DNA from: Adiantum capillus-veneris
Lineage: Eukaryota; Streptophyta; Polypodiopsida; Polypodiales; Pteridaceae
DNA length: 64,000 nucleotides
Reading direction: 5' to 3'
Assembly: GCA_014529385.2 (NCBI GenBank)
Contig: CM043971.1
Coordinates: forward strand, 59,262,209 to 59,326,208
The notes under the pieces are model-generated. The model saw nothing but the letters and a program-made list of their open reading frames with translations. It did no database searches and was not told where the DNA came from. Both the position numbers and the translations under genes were made by a program. Every line of letters begins with the position of its first letter. The first letter of the stretch is position 1. This document shows, one piece after another, positions 9,133 to 20,512 of the stretch.

Positions 9133-11743
9133 ATGACTAATACATCTTCCATTAGTGATAACCGCAAGTTTCACTTGAACATTAAGCTAAGCCAGGAATA
9201 TGCTACTACGCGGAGTGTCTATCAAAGACCAGTTACAACTGCAAATGAAGCACAATAAATTCGCAATGAGGGAAAGAAACACATTGATATATGGAAAGAT
9301 GGGAGCTTGTATCCACCGGATCCTAGCACTGGAAGGTATCCATCTTTTCACACACCTCATGATTTGATGAGATTTGTTGGTGATGGGGTTGATGGCTTAC
9401 TAGGATATAGTTCTAGGTTATCTCATCTACACATTGATCATACACATTACATTCAATATCTCAAAACTGGTTTTTCTTCAAATGCAACAATAATTTTAGA
9501 ACTTGAAAACCAAATAGCATCTCTAAAACAAGAAAATCACCAGCTTCGGACTTTAAAAGAGGATTAAGAGCACGAGTAAAACGAAGAGAGATGTCGTAAA
9601 CTTAACAGAAGGTTCTGGACAAAGGAAAAAAAGATTAAAGATTACTAGAGAACATGTGACTAGTCTTTAGGATTTGATATGTCCAATGTTCAAGAAAGGG
9701 TGAGATTTTTGAATGAGGTAATGAACAAAAGTGATATTCTTAAACTTTTGAAACTTCCTGAAAATCAAACTTAGAAGAAATTGGTATTTCAAAGTTTACT
9801 GAAAGATATGGGTTTACTGGTCCAACCTTCTCAAATGCAAGAAGTTTGTGACACAGTGGGGGTGAGTAGAAGGGGTTACAGGGCCATCTCTAAAACTTGG
9901 TTTCAGATTTTAAAGTATTACAAGATTAAAGCTTTTGGGTTGCCTAGGCCTCACAATGTTGGGAAAGTTAGGACTCTATTAAACGAAGAAATACCCGAAC
10001 ATTTTGGAGAGTACTATCATATAGAAGGAACGATGCTATATGAAAAATAGAAAAAAAATTCTTCTTTTGAGTTTAATGTTTTTAATAACATTTGGATGAA
10101 TATAAAAAATGTTTAAACTGCTATGGTGAGATACTATAATGTGCAAGAAGTAGATTGTGAAGGAAAACTTATATTTGTTCTAAAATTGGATGAAGCTCAA
10201 ATTCAAAAATGTCAAAAAATGGAAAGAGTATCCATATCCCTTATGAATAGAGCATTGGACTATAGCTAGGGTAAGCTTGATTCCCCATACCACAGAACTC
10301 AATCAGAAATGGAACTTTGGTGGATCGGAGCAGCTCAAATACCAGTAGAAAATCACGGTACATTGAAATGGCTATTTTTGCAGACCGATATCCCTTCTGT
10401 TATACAGGACCAAAATGTAGGTGAAAAACTCTGTGTAGATTGCATGGGTGACTTTTTTGTAGAATGGCACTTGAGTGCTGACCTAAAAGCATTAAAGTGC
10501 ATGTTTGGTGTATGTGGAGGTGCCAATATCAAGTATCCATGTCTATATTGCATGGCAAGCACTGGAACAAAAGGATGGCTTGCAGAACACAAGGTTGGAA
10601 AACCACACCATCGAGGAATAGTGCTAACGTCATCGACTACCCATCGTCTTCTATGATTTGGGATCCAATTCTAACAATAGATTTAAAAAATGTACATATA
10701 TGCACAATGCATGTAGAGATTATAATCTTGGATAAATTTCTTCGACTTCATCTTGACTATGCATATTCTATGATTTGGGATCCAATTCTAACAATAGATT
10801 TAAAAAATGTACATATATGCACAATGCATGCAAAGATTAGAATCTTGGATAAATTGCTTCGATTCCATCTTGACTATGCATATTCTATTAAGCCAACTAA
10901 ACTTGCAGACGAGTGCATAGAAAATTGCGAGGCTTTGCTCTCTCAAATGGGTTTTCATGGTGGTCAAGTGCATCTAAAAAAAGATCCCACTCTTTCAAAA
11001 GGAACCGGTGATGTTTTGCAAGATGTTTCAATGGGTGGAGCAAAAGCTAGAAGATTTTTGAGTAACCATGATAACAAACAAGTTGATGCTATGTGGAACT
11101 GCTGGAAGGATCTTTGTGTTATAACAACCAATGTCAAAAGTAGACCAGATGTAGCCGACAAACGCATGGAAGTGTGGAAGAATCTTGACATTTTTTTGAA
11201 AGTTTTGAGACAACAAGTTAGCTCTGCTACTTATGCAGACTTTAAAAATTAAAGACAATAAAGCTTTTAATAACTGCTATTTCAGATGCTTGGGGAGCAA
11301 AAGACATCACATATTACTTGGTGAGTATTCAATTACTTTCTAAAGTCTAGATAGTATTTTACTTTGCATCCTATTGAGTTCAACTAACTTTTTTTTATTT
11401 TTAGCATATTCTGTACCTGCATGGACCATATTTTGCAACACAAGGACCCCTTGCAACATGGAATACTCACGGAATGGAAAAATCTCACTATCAAGCGATG
11501 ACTTCTTTTTTCAAATGTACGAGAAAGGGAGGGGGACAAAGAAGGAGCAATGCACTAAATGAATTATTCAATTGGTTCTATAGGAGGCAATTACAACGGA
11601 TGAGATCAAACAACCATGCTGCTCAACCGCAAATGGAGATTAATGCTTCACTTTCAAACTTTGTACTGAATCTTTCTAAAGAGATCCAAATTCAAAAAAA
11701 TTATTTTGGTGCAAAAAATTGTCAAATTTACATTAGTTTTTGA
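9133..11743 (+). pseudogene. Gene A, putative transposase, copy II (heavily decayed)
   Basis: Starts at ATG 9133 (MTNTSSISDN), 371 bp inside the TIR. Homologous blocks to copies I and III appear in order: HIDIWKDGSLYP and LLGYS (9280-9420), GVSRRGYRAI (about 9860-9890), VLKLDEAQI (about 10178-10204), GDFFVEWHLSADLKALKCM and KYPCLYCM (10447-10553), NVHICTMH (10689-10712 and again at 10806-10829), MGGAKARRFLSN (about 11032-11067), then a GT-AG intron (about 11321-11404) and an exon with HGMEKSHYQA, a KGGG loop and ELFNWFYRRQLQRM. A stop at 9256-9258 and several more around 9565-9675 interrupt the frame, and frameshifts occur near 10600 and 11245. Amino-acid identity to copies I and III is low, so this is a different subfamily. 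The 3' end meets that of gene B. Confidence 0.65.
10653..10886 (+). repeat. In-frame 117-bp tandem duplication within gene A copy II
   Basis: Units 10653-10769 and 10770-10886 each encode 39 residues starting MIWDPILTIDLKNVHICTMH. The DNA is nearly identical, so the duplication is younger than most of the decay around it. Copies I and III have a single unit in the homologous position where sequence is available. Confidence 0.9.
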
Positions 11744-13338
11744 TTTTTTTAATATCTCTAGGCATGTAACCCCTATATCTCAAAAAATTTCTTCTTTTAT
11801 AGCCCCCAAGAAGGTTGACATTTGTCTCCTCAGCTGCTGCTGCATAGAAAGTATCTTGCTCTTGAGGCATTGAATCCTGCAGCATATCCAAACATTCGAA
11901 GTGCTGCTGCTCTCTCAAGTAGCATGATCTTGTTTGCATTGATTTGAAGGGGAGTGTACCCTAAAAACCGTGACAATATCTTCAGTGCAAACAATTGCAA
12001 CTCAGGATCTTCAGAATACTGCATGTGGAAAGCACAGAAGGTGGCACTAGCCAATGTAGGCATGTAGTGCATGAGAGAGGAGGCATCCCTTCTTGAAGAG
12101 CCCTCTATTGCTTTCCCTCTCGAGCCTTTAGCTCTCCCAAGAAAATTGTCTTTGTCAAGGAGTTCAATCTGCAAAACAAGACAATGAGTAATTAAAACAA
12201 ACTTGAAAAAAAAGAAAGATTTCAGAAGGGAGATCACCTTTTGCAACTCATCTTCGGCAATGACTTTTTGGAGATTTCATGATCCGGTCATCTCTCTTAT
12301 GTCAACTTCCTTTCCAATTTTTTCGAGCTTAAAGTCTCTGCCAAAAGATTGGATGCCAAGCTCAACAAGCCTCTTCTCAAAATCCTCATCTTTGAGGGAA
12401 GGTTTTTCCTCTTCCACTCTTCTCATGCATAGAGAAAGTGCATCAGGAGCAGGCAAAAAACCTTTATTGGATGTCTGAAGATCAAGTGCCAAAAACTCCT
12501 CTTTTGACTCTTCTTCTGTGCCAATAAAATCTTTGGCCACCTCAGAAGCTTCAGAAATGGTTGCAATATAGTAGTCCTCCCTCATATTAAGCAGACACTG
12601 GATATGATGGAGAGGGATATACTCTTTCCCATTGATATAGAAGTAGGGAAGGTTTGGAATAGTAAGGGAAGCTTCAGATACCTCTACCTCATCTGTTGGC
12701 TCATCAATGACAGTACTAGCTCTAAATTGAGCCACATCAAAATTTGCACTCTCCTGCTCCTCAACTGCAACATCAACTTCCTCCTCTTCTAGAATTTCAC
12801 TTTTCTCAAGCTGCAAAACTGTGGAAACATTTTTATTTGTTGCCTCATCTGTATCTTTCACTTCATCAGCTTTGCCTTGCATGTCAACTTTAAGAAACAA
12901 AAGGAAAAGAAAGGCAACTTCTTATGGAACAACGTTGCAAGGCTTTAACTGTAATTGACAAGAAATGGTAGGTGGACAAACAAAGGAAGTCTTCTTAGAA
13001 AATCTTCCAAACCTCCGTGTTACTTTTCTTTTCTCAATTGAGTTGGTAGTAAATTCGGTTAGATGACAATAAGTCTTGACATCTAAAACCAAACACTTGC
13101 CTTCAACTGCCTCTTCAAACTCTTTGAATTCTTCTGTCAAGAAGTCCTTCAAATGGTCTAACAAAGCTGCAAGATCAAACACAGGGTTGAATATTTCATA
13201 TGCTTTGGTGTACACCTCCATGTCACCACCATCCATCACAGCCACCAATAGTTTCTCACTTGGACTCTCCTCCAAAATCTCCTCCCGGCCTTCGTTCATG
13301 GTAGAGGAAAAGTTGACAGGTGAAGCTAATAGATACAA
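11733..13338 (-). pseudogene. Gene B, acidic protein of unknown function, copy II
   Basis: Minus-strand gene starting at an ATG at 13338 or, perhaps better, 13299 (MNEGREEILEESPSEK). The first exon runs to 12238 and is split by in-frame stops at 12922-12924 (TAA) and near 12277-12279 (TGA), with open sequence in the same frame on both sides. A clear intron (12169-12237; GTGATC donor, TTTTGCAG acceptor) precedes the last exon. That exon carries KILSRFLG, INANKIMLLERAAAL and FGYAAG, which are shared with the gene B remnant of copy I. The protein is rich in Glu and Asp (EEEEVDVAVEEQE), with likely coiled-coil stretches and no known domain. A TATA-like motif lies upstream at 13815-13824. Its 3' end overlaps or abuts gene A. 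Function is unknown; conserved linkage with gene A suggests an element-encoded partner. Confidence 0.6.
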
Positions 13339-14598
13339 GGTCAGGAAATATGCCCAAAGAGGTATAGAGCGATGAGGGGGAGGGCTAGACTGAGAGCAGA
13401 GCGCCCGAAATTGGGTCTCAGAACCTCACTAGCACGAAGCGATAGAGGTGGGTTCCAAGATTTGCAACTTGCTCAGACCGTGTTGTGTCGTTGCCAATGA
13501 GAAACCCGAACCACGCGATAGAGGTTGACCCCTGCGTTTGCAAATGAGTACCGGCACGACCAACTTGAATCCCAAACAACGCAATAGACGCTGGACCCCG
13601 GCTGTGCAAATGCGTACCTACGCATTGTGCGAGACGAGGGCACATCAAAGCGACCAACTAGAATCGCGAACGACGCGATAGAGGACGGACCATCGGTGTG
13701 CAAATGCAAACAGGCGCGTTGTGCAGGATGAGAGGACTAGTAGACGAATACTAGTAATAAATGGCGTCGTATGGGATAAGTAAATGTGCAACATTAATAA
13801 CATTCGAGACCAAGCTTTATATAGGGTGCGAAATATGACCGTTATTGACACATGTCAGCCATGCAGACATGCCACATGGCATGCACACAATGGTCGTCAT
13901 ACGGACGGTCGGATGTATATGAAACCCTATCACGTGCTCATTCTTTGCTTTCCCCCATACTCCAGATTCGCGTCATGTCATCCTCAACTACTCGCACTTT
14001 GACCCATCCGCACTTTCTACATTCTTTCTTCCACCGACGCACTACCCATCCTTGCCAATACGACGCAATACGAGCTATTCCTAGCCATTGGGTTGCCAAC
14101 GTATCGTGCTGTGCATCTGTCCACTAAGCCAAGCTGCTTCTAAAACGACGCGACCCGGATGTGTTTGGGCATGTGGGTGGACCTACTATCGCTTCATGGA
14201 GGTCTTATTTCTTGATTTATTGAAAAGATCTAAGCATCCCATACGACACGATACAGGCATGTTCCAAAGTCTGGGTGAGCCCCTTATCGCGTCATGCAGG
14301 TCTTTTTGCTTGGCTTATTGAAAAGTTTCAAAGCTCACATACAACGTGATACGGGCATGTTCTAGGGTGTGGGTGAGCCCTCTATCGCGTCGTACAGGTC
14401 TTTTTGTTTGCTTTCTTTGGAAGTTCCCGTGCTCACATACGACGTGATAAGGACATACTCCAGAGCGTGGGTCACCCTTCTATCGCGTCGTGTTGGTGTC
14501 TCTCCCCAATATCATTTTCTTCACATATGGCGCGATAGGTGCATCTTGCAGGTTGTGGGTGACACATCTATCGCGTGGTGTGGTCTTTTGTTACCCAA
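13339..14598. promoter_or_regulatory. Divergent intergenic region with inverted repeat arrays
   Basis: Lies between gene B (minus) and the H3-like gene (plus) and is GC-richer than its surroundings. On the gene B side (13430-13710) the word GCGATAGAGG recurs about four times at roughly 70-90 bp spacing. On the H3 side (14150-14580) the reverse-orientation word CTATCGCGTC, usually in GGTGAGCC-CTATCGCG-TCRT, recurs about five times at 90-100 bp spacing. The arrays are therefore oriented away from each other, as expected of a bidirectional promoter or of element-encoded protein binding sites. Function is inferred. Confidence 0.55.
13815..13824 (-). promoter_or_regulatory. TATA-like box for gene B
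   Basis: The minus strand reads CTATATAAAG, about 480 bp before the first gene B ATG, within the divergent region. Position and sequence fit a plant TATA box, but no transcript evidence is available. Confidence 0.4.
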
Positions 14599-14693
14599 AT
14601 GGTGAGGACTAAGCAGAGTGCGAGGAAGGTCTACCAAGCCCCAACTGATCCAGAAATAGATGATGTTGAGAAAGATCCAGAGATAGCAGCACC

Positions 14694-15452
14694 TGTTAGG
14701 AAATAAGACGTAGCTATATAGATTTTTGAGTAGATTACTTAATGGAGAGAGATAGATTTCACACACAAGAGATTATAGAGTAGAGAGAGAGAGGGAGAGA
14801 GTACACACGATATACGTGGCTCACCCAATGTGGGCTACGTCCACGGAAAAGCAGCCACTCAATGGCTTTAGCACTTCAAAAGAAGAAGTAGTTTACAAAG
14901 GGCTTGATAGAGCTCCCGCCTTGCTTCACTCTCACCACCTCACACTCACCTTGTTGCATCAACTTCACACTATGAAATGTGTGTAGAAATGGCCTCCTTT
15001 TATAGGCCAAAAGGGCTGCCCTCTCTTATGAGAGACAGCCATGTGTAGCCGCCCTTGTGCGAATAAGTCCAAATCGGACCCTCCAATCCGCCCATGTGTG
15101 GCCGCCCTTGAGAAGACAAGTCCGCTTTTGAATTCAGCCACCGGCCACCGGCCATTGACTTCCGAGCACCGGCCATCGGCCATTGACTACCGGCCACCGG
15201 CCAACCAACCGGTTGTTTTCCGACCACTTTCCGGCCGTCGTCCGGCCATAATATTCCGGCGAAAAAAAAAGTCTCGGTGGCCTCCTCCCCCGAGGCCTCT
15301 AAAGTTGCCCCTGATTCTTGTCCGTGAAAATTTTGGTTTCCGGTGAGTGATTTTCCTTCACGCACGATGGCTTGTCCTCATAATGGGGGCCTTACAAATG
15401 TGCGCTTTTACCACAGAAAATTACAAGGGTAAATCAGGCTCCATACTTAACA
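14694..15452 (-). repeat. Copia element 1, 3' LTR
   Basis: 759 bp, the same length as the 3' LTR of copia element 2 (55299-56057). It contains a stretch of repeated ACCGGCCACCGGCC words (about 15130-15215). Confidence 0.9.
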
Positions 15453-15512
15453 ATCTCCCACTTGGAGACTGATCTCCAAACCAAACCTGTGTCTGCTTTC
15501 CATTTTGGCTTC

Positions 15513-18326
15513 TTATCCTTGAATGCCGATTGAAGATGAGCAAAAGCTCAACTTCTCCTTGTTGACCACCTTTGTAAACATGTCTGCAGGATTTTCACTT
15601 GTATGCACCTTTCCTAGATTTAGCTGTCCCTCTTCCAAAAGAGTGCGTATGAAGTGATATCTCACCTCAATGTGCTTTGTCCTTGAATGAAAGGCTGAGT
15701 TCTTCGCAAGATGGATAGCGCTTTGGCTATCACTGTACAACACACAATTGTCTTATTTGAATCCAAGCTCTTCTAAGAATCTGTGGAGCCACAGAATTTC
15801 TTTGCTTGCCTCCGTCATTGCTACATACTCTGCTTCCATGGTAGAAAGTGAAACCACTTTCTGCAGCTTTGAAGCCCAGCTTACTGTTGTGCCTCCAACC
15901 GTGAACACATAGCCAGTAGTGCTCCTTCGAGTATCTTTGTCACCTGCCATATCTGCATCAGCATACCCTTCTAGAAAAATATCAGTTCCTCCAAAATACA
16001 AAGCATTTGTTGCTGTCCCTTTTAGATACCTAAGTATCCACTTCATAGCTTGCCAATGCTCTTTACCTCGGTTGTCCATGAACCTACTCACAACTCCCAC
16101 TGCATGTGCAATGTCTGGCCTTGTCCAGACCATAGCATACATTAGAGAACCTAACGCTGCAGCATATGGAACTTTAGACATACAGGCTATCTCCTCTTGT
16201 GTCTTTGGACACATATCCTTCGTTAGTTTAAAATGACCAGCCAAAGGTGTAGAAACTGGTTTTGCATTTTGCATTGCAAACCTTTCTAGTACCTTCTTGA
16301 TGTAATCTTCTTGAGATAGCTTTATTGTCTTCTTGGTCCTGTCCCTTGATATTTTCATACCAAGTATCCTCTTTGCAGCACCTAAATCTTTCATTGAAAA
16401 ATATTTGGACAGCTCCTCTTTTAGGTCTTTGATGTCCTGCATGTTAGCACTTGCAATCAACATGTCATCAACATACAACATTAGGATGATGAATTTCCCA
16501 TCTCCCAAATTCTTCGTGTAGACGCAGTGATCGGAGTTGCATCTTGTGAATCCATGATCCAACATCCATCGATCAAACTTCAAGTACCATTGTCTTGATG
16601 CTTGCTTTAAACCATACAAGCTCTTCTTTAATATGCAAACCATTTTCTCCTTACCTTTTACTTCATACCCCTTTGGTTGAAGCATGTAGATTTCCTCCTC
16701 TAAGTCACCGTGAGGGAATGCCGTATTTACATCCATTTGCTCGAGATTTAGATCATGAGCAGCCACAAGGCTTAAGACAAGCCTAATTGAGTTCATTTTT
16801 ACAACAGGAGAAAATATTTCATTGAAGTCAATACCTTTCTTTTGATAAAAACCTTTTACCACAAGCCTAGACTTGTACCTTTTCTTCCCACCTTCTTCTT
16901 CCTTCAGCTTGTACACCCATTCTTTTTGAAGTGCCCGCTTACCTTTAGGCAACTCAACCAACTCCCATGTTTGGTTGCGATGTAGTGAGTCCATCTCCAC
17001 TTGCATGCTCTTCGTCCATTCTTCTTTGGATTCATGTTGCATAGCTTCTTCATATGATTCCGGCTCTCCAGAATCTGAGATCAAGAGATGGTTGAAGGAA
17101 GGAACAAACCTTTCTGGAGGTTTGCTTGCTCTTGTAGATCTTCGGGGAATAGGTTGAGGCTCCTCATTTGGTTGACGTTGTTGCACATTGTCACCGTTTG
17201 CAGTCCTTGCATCTTCACCGTCCTCAAGCTCCATGTACTCATCACCTGTTTCTTTTGTTTGTTTTCTTTCCAAGTAATCTTTGTACATATTTTGTTCGTT
17301 AAAAATTACATCCCTACTCCTTAAGATTTTACCATCTTCAGGATTCCATAGGCGATACCCAAAGTCTCCTTCTCCATAGCCAATGAAGAAACACTTTCTG
17401 GACTTTGCATCTAACTTTGATCTTAGGCTTCTATCTATGTGCATGAAAGCCTCACACCCAAACACTTTGAGAAATGCATAATTCACCGGTTTACCTGTCC
17501 ATGCCTCTTCTGGAACTCCCCCATCCAATGCCGTTGAGGGTGATCGATTGATTAAGTACACATACGTACTTACAGCTTCCGCCCAAAGCTCAAGCGGTAG
17601 GCCTGCATGTAGCCGCATGCTTCGTGCTCGTTCCATGATTGTCCTATTCATCCTTTCCGAAATCCCATTTTGTTGAGGTGTCCTTGGGGTTGTCCTTTGC
17701 CTCCGAATGCCATTGCTAGCACAAAAGCTTTCAAAAGCTTGGCTGCAATATTCGCCTCCATTGTCGGATCTGAGACATTTAACCTTGGTACCTGTTTCAT
17801 TCTCCACAAAGGCTTTCCACCTTTGAAATATGGAAAATACATCGGATTTATTCTTCATGACATAAACCCATGTTTTTCTAGTCGCATCGTCTATGAATGT
17901 TACATAGTACAATGAGCCACCAAGTGATGGTGTACTTGCAGGACCCCAAATATCAGAATGAACCAACTCAAGTTTTTTATTTTTTCTTTCATTTCCTGAT
18001 TTTTGAAATTTTACCCTCTTTTGTTTACCATAAACACAATCTTCACAGAACTCTAAGTCCACTTCTTTCAAACCTGGTAGAAGCTTCTTTGTTTGAAGGA
18101 TTTGCATTCCTTTGGCACTCATATGCCCAAGTCGATAGTGCCACACCGCACTATCAACTTCTGTAGTTGCTGCACAAGCTGAAGGTTGCGTGCCAACATT
18201 ACACAAGTAAAGTGTACCGACTTTTTCTCCCTTGGAAACCACCAAAGATCCCTTTGAGATCTTCCACCGTTTGTTTCCGAATGCAATGTTGTGACCTTCA
18301 TCGTCCAATTGTCCTGTAGAGATCAA
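15513..18326 (-). pseudogene. Copia element 1 pol: integrase, reverse transcriptase, RNase H
   Basis: An 857-codon open frame (18326-15753) starts within the polyprotein. In order it has a GAG_pre-integrase region with HYRLGHM (residues 63-69) and CEDC, an integrase core with D125, D188 and E224 (D,D-35-E spacing), reverse transcriptase with YVDD (residues 618-621), and RNase H with YADADMAGD and MEAEYVAM. A premature TAA follows ELGFK, where copia element 2 has a Gln codon. The rest of RNase H (LYSDSQSAIHL, FTKVV) continues in 15743-15513. The lost N-terminal part would have been gag and protease. The gene cannot act alone but is otherwise well preserved, so the insertion is not very old. 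Confidence 0.92.
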
Positions 18327-18360
18327 ATTTTTGCGAAGAGAAGGAACATGCCTAACATCC

Positions 18361-18527
18361 GCCCCCGAGGCCTCTAAAGTTGCCCCTTATTCTTGTCCGT
18401 GAAAATTTTGGTTTCCAGTGAGTGATTTTCCTTCACGCACGATGGCTTCTCCTCATAATGGGGGCCTTACAAATGTGCGCTTTTACCACAGAAAATTACA
18501 AGGGTAAATCACGCTCCATACTTAACA
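18361..18527 (-). repeat. Copia element 1, truncated 5' LTR
   Basis: 167 bp corresponding to 15286-15452 of the other LTR. The inner breakpoint lies at CCCCCGAGG, where coding sequence corresponding to 58950 of element 2 is joined directly. Confidence 0.9.
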
Positions 18528-18871
18528 GCACCTCCACTACCTCGTTAGAGGCCCTCTGCTAGAAAAAGATTGAATTATCAGGTGAAATCCCTAAGAGAAA
18601 TAAGAAAAGCACAAAAGTCTACTTGTCTCTACTGATTCCAAAGATCTCTTTCATGAGAGTTGTCAAAGAGATATCAGATAGACTTGTAAGCATGATGAAT
18701 ATCAAAACTTTTGTCTCAATAAGGTGGCAATCTCAAGCTGTGATGTGTCTTCAGGAAGCTGCTGAGGATTTTCTCATAGACTTTATGAATGATAGCTACA
18801 TTGCAGCTGCATTTGCTCACAGGGTCACACTTATGAGCAAAGATTTTGTGCTTGTGTCAAGGCTAAGGTAA

Positions 18872-20020
18872 AAGTTTGATAAGGCTCTTGAGCTCATTCC
18901 TAGTAAGGATCTTAGAGCCTTCCAGATTTTAAACATCCCTCCTTCCATGCAGCAGAAAGATTCTGGGGTTGTCATTGAGGATGTTACACATGAGTATGAG
19001 ACAAGAAAGGCCCAGGATATCAAAGCAGGAAAGGAGGTTGAGAGGGAGCAAGACATGATATCCTTAGAGAGAAAGCTGAAATTTTAAGAGCATCCAACTC
19101 TCTTCTTTATGAAAAAGTCACAAGCCAAATGGTGGTGGATGTCTCCTTGTTTGGAGATACTGAGGCGTATTTGGACATATTCCCTCAAGACACAAGTATG
19201 CTTGTAAATCCCAACATTGAGCTTGATGACACTGTGCTCTAAGTTATCTGTCTCAGGCATGTGTTGCTCCTTTGCTATTATTAGTGCATGTGCAAGGCGC
19301 CTAGGCATAAGGGGCTCATTGGGGCTTGTGTTTTCTTGTCCAGGTGTCTTATGAGGGATCTTCCAGAGGCTCTGGCTATGCAAATTTCCATACTTGACCC
19401 TCTAGTGACACAGTGCCTTTTTAACAAACAAGGAACCCTTTCAAGTTTTTTTGAAGATTTTAACATGCTGACCTGCAATTACATATTATACCCCTATGTT
19501 GAAGGGTAAATCTTAACTCCTTACATGTTATTTTTAACATTTTGTGGTATTCTTAGCTAATTGTTTTTTATTTTGTAGAGGACATTGGAGTCTTATTATC
19601 TTCAATATTTTGGAGAAAGATATTATATTTATGAATTCATTGTCAAGTATCAATGGGAGAAGTAAACTGTAAGTATGGAGCATAATCTATGCTTGATGGC
19701 CCATTGTTTTCTATTAGTAGCTTTTTGATTCAATGTCTTCTTGCAGTGTTGCCAAACTTATTGTTGGTCACCTGAGTACCACAAATAAGGATTATAATAT
19801 AGAAGCTTTCAAGTACTACAATCAAAAAGTGCCTTTACAGACAGACTCAACATCTTGTGGATGGAGGGTGCTTGCCAATGCATGGAGATATCTTGAGTGA
19901 AGGTGCCGGATGACTACACTCACTGTAAGTGTGTGGCTCATGTATTTATTTTGATGTTTTATGTATGTATGTACTCATGTCCTTTAGTTCCTTTAGTTCC
20001 TTTTTCTATTTTTTCCAGTT
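18872..20020 (+). pseudogene. Ulp1-like C48 cysteine protease domain, downstream part of the H3-like gene
   Basis: Continues the frame of the H3-like domain for about 70 codons (KFDKALELIPSKDLRAF, then a charged helix), then shifts frame near 19070 (ILRASNSLLYEK). A spliced catalytic region follows. The exon ending at 19505 joins 19579-19668 (GHWSLIIF with the catalytic His; FMNSL with Asn where Asp is usual), which joins 19747-19906 (VPLQTDSTSCGWRVL with the oxyanion Gln and catalytic Cys, then WRYLE and a TGA). The GTAAAT/TTTTGTAG and GTAAGT/CTTGCAG introns keep the frame. Ulp1 proteases process SUMO or related modifiers, and Ulp1 domains are known passengers of plant Mutator and CACTA elements. 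A further exon (TTGCATGACTATCC, about 20019) follows another GT-AG intron. A single gene spanning the histone fold and the protease is inferred from frame continuity and the absence of a promoter gap. Confidence 0.65.
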
Positions 20021-20064
20021 GCATGACTATCCAGAGTCATTAGGAAAATTTTGAAGTCATTTTT

Positions 20065-20471
20065 GGGCCTTTAAAGAGTGCCACATCATCAAAGTTGTAC
20101 AAAAGAAAGCAACCCGGTAGACCCCTCTAAATATTGATTAGAACCCCATGATATGACCTATCATTGGAAAGTTCTTAAAAAATGGATTCTAAAGAGCCAA
20201 GGTCTGAAAATTTTGAATGACTTCTATGAAAGTTATGCCATTTTGTTTTCAATCAGCCAGGTTTTGTTACCGTTACGGTAATCTAAAATCACCTTTTTCT
20301 AGATCTACATGAAGGCAATGTCCGATACATGCATGCTATATATCAATAGATAGCATTTGAAGAGTAGATTCTAAATATCCAACCTCCGACAAGTTTGGAT
20401 TTTATTTGAAAAAAATTTACCGATCCCCACTTTTTGAAAACTATGCCACATCAACAATTCTTACAAGGCCC
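20065..20471. mobile_element. MITE-like insertion, 407 bp
   Basis: The ends are inverted GGGCCTTTAAAGA (left) and GGGCCTTGTAAGA (right, reverse complement). They are flanked by ATTTTT at 20059-20064 and 20472-20477. The length of the direct repeat does not identify a superfamily. It separates the Ulp1 part from the Lys-rich part of the gene. Confidence 0.6.
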
Positions 20472-20512
20472 ATTTTTGAGTCCAAACTTTTCCTAATGCT
20501 TGGGTCACATGG

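Larger units (their letters stand above)
14694..18527 (-). mobile_element. Ty1/copia element 1, internally deleted, within the H3-like gene
   Basis: A 5-bp target duplication GCACC flanks the element (14689-14693 and 18528-18532). The 3' LTR is complete (14694-15452, 759 bp; TGTTA...TAACA ends in element orientation) and is preceded by a polypurine tract (minus-strand AAGTGGGAGAT at 15453-15463). The 5' LTR is reduced to its first 167 bp (18361-18527). The coding region joins it directly at about 18360. Gag, protease, the primer site and most of the 5' LTR are missing. Intact TSDs show a single insertion. It has close sequence identity to copia element 2 at 55299-60829. Confidence 0.9.
14599..18871 (+). 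pseudogene. Histone H3/CENH3-like fold, N-terminal part of a fusion gene, interrupted by copia
   Basis: ATG 14599 begins MVRTKQSARK, matching the histone H3 N-terminus. The copia element lies within the tail (TSD GCACC at 14689-14693 and 18528-18532). After it come RPSARKR, SLREIRKAQKST (alpha-N), LLIPKISFMRVVKEI (alpha-1), a long loop 1, RWQSQAVMCLQEAAEDFLI (alpha-2) and HRVTLMSKDFVL. Loop 1 is longer than in canonical H3, and Trp follows Arg at the start of alpha-2, both typical of CENH3-type variants. Breaks are an in-frame TAG at 18546-18548, a two-base CT gain near 18625-18629 causing a frameshift, and TAA at 18869-18871. No introns are seen in the histone part. The frame stays open beyond the TAA into the Ulp1 region, so the fold may have been the N-terminal domain of a larger protein. 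Confidence 0.75.

Noticed and set aside
14599..18871. A functional ordinary histone H3 or host CENH3 gene
   Set aside because: The tail and loop 1 are divergent from canonical H3. A stop, a frameshift and a copia insertion break it, and its frame leads into a Ulp1 region within a TIR-bounded element.
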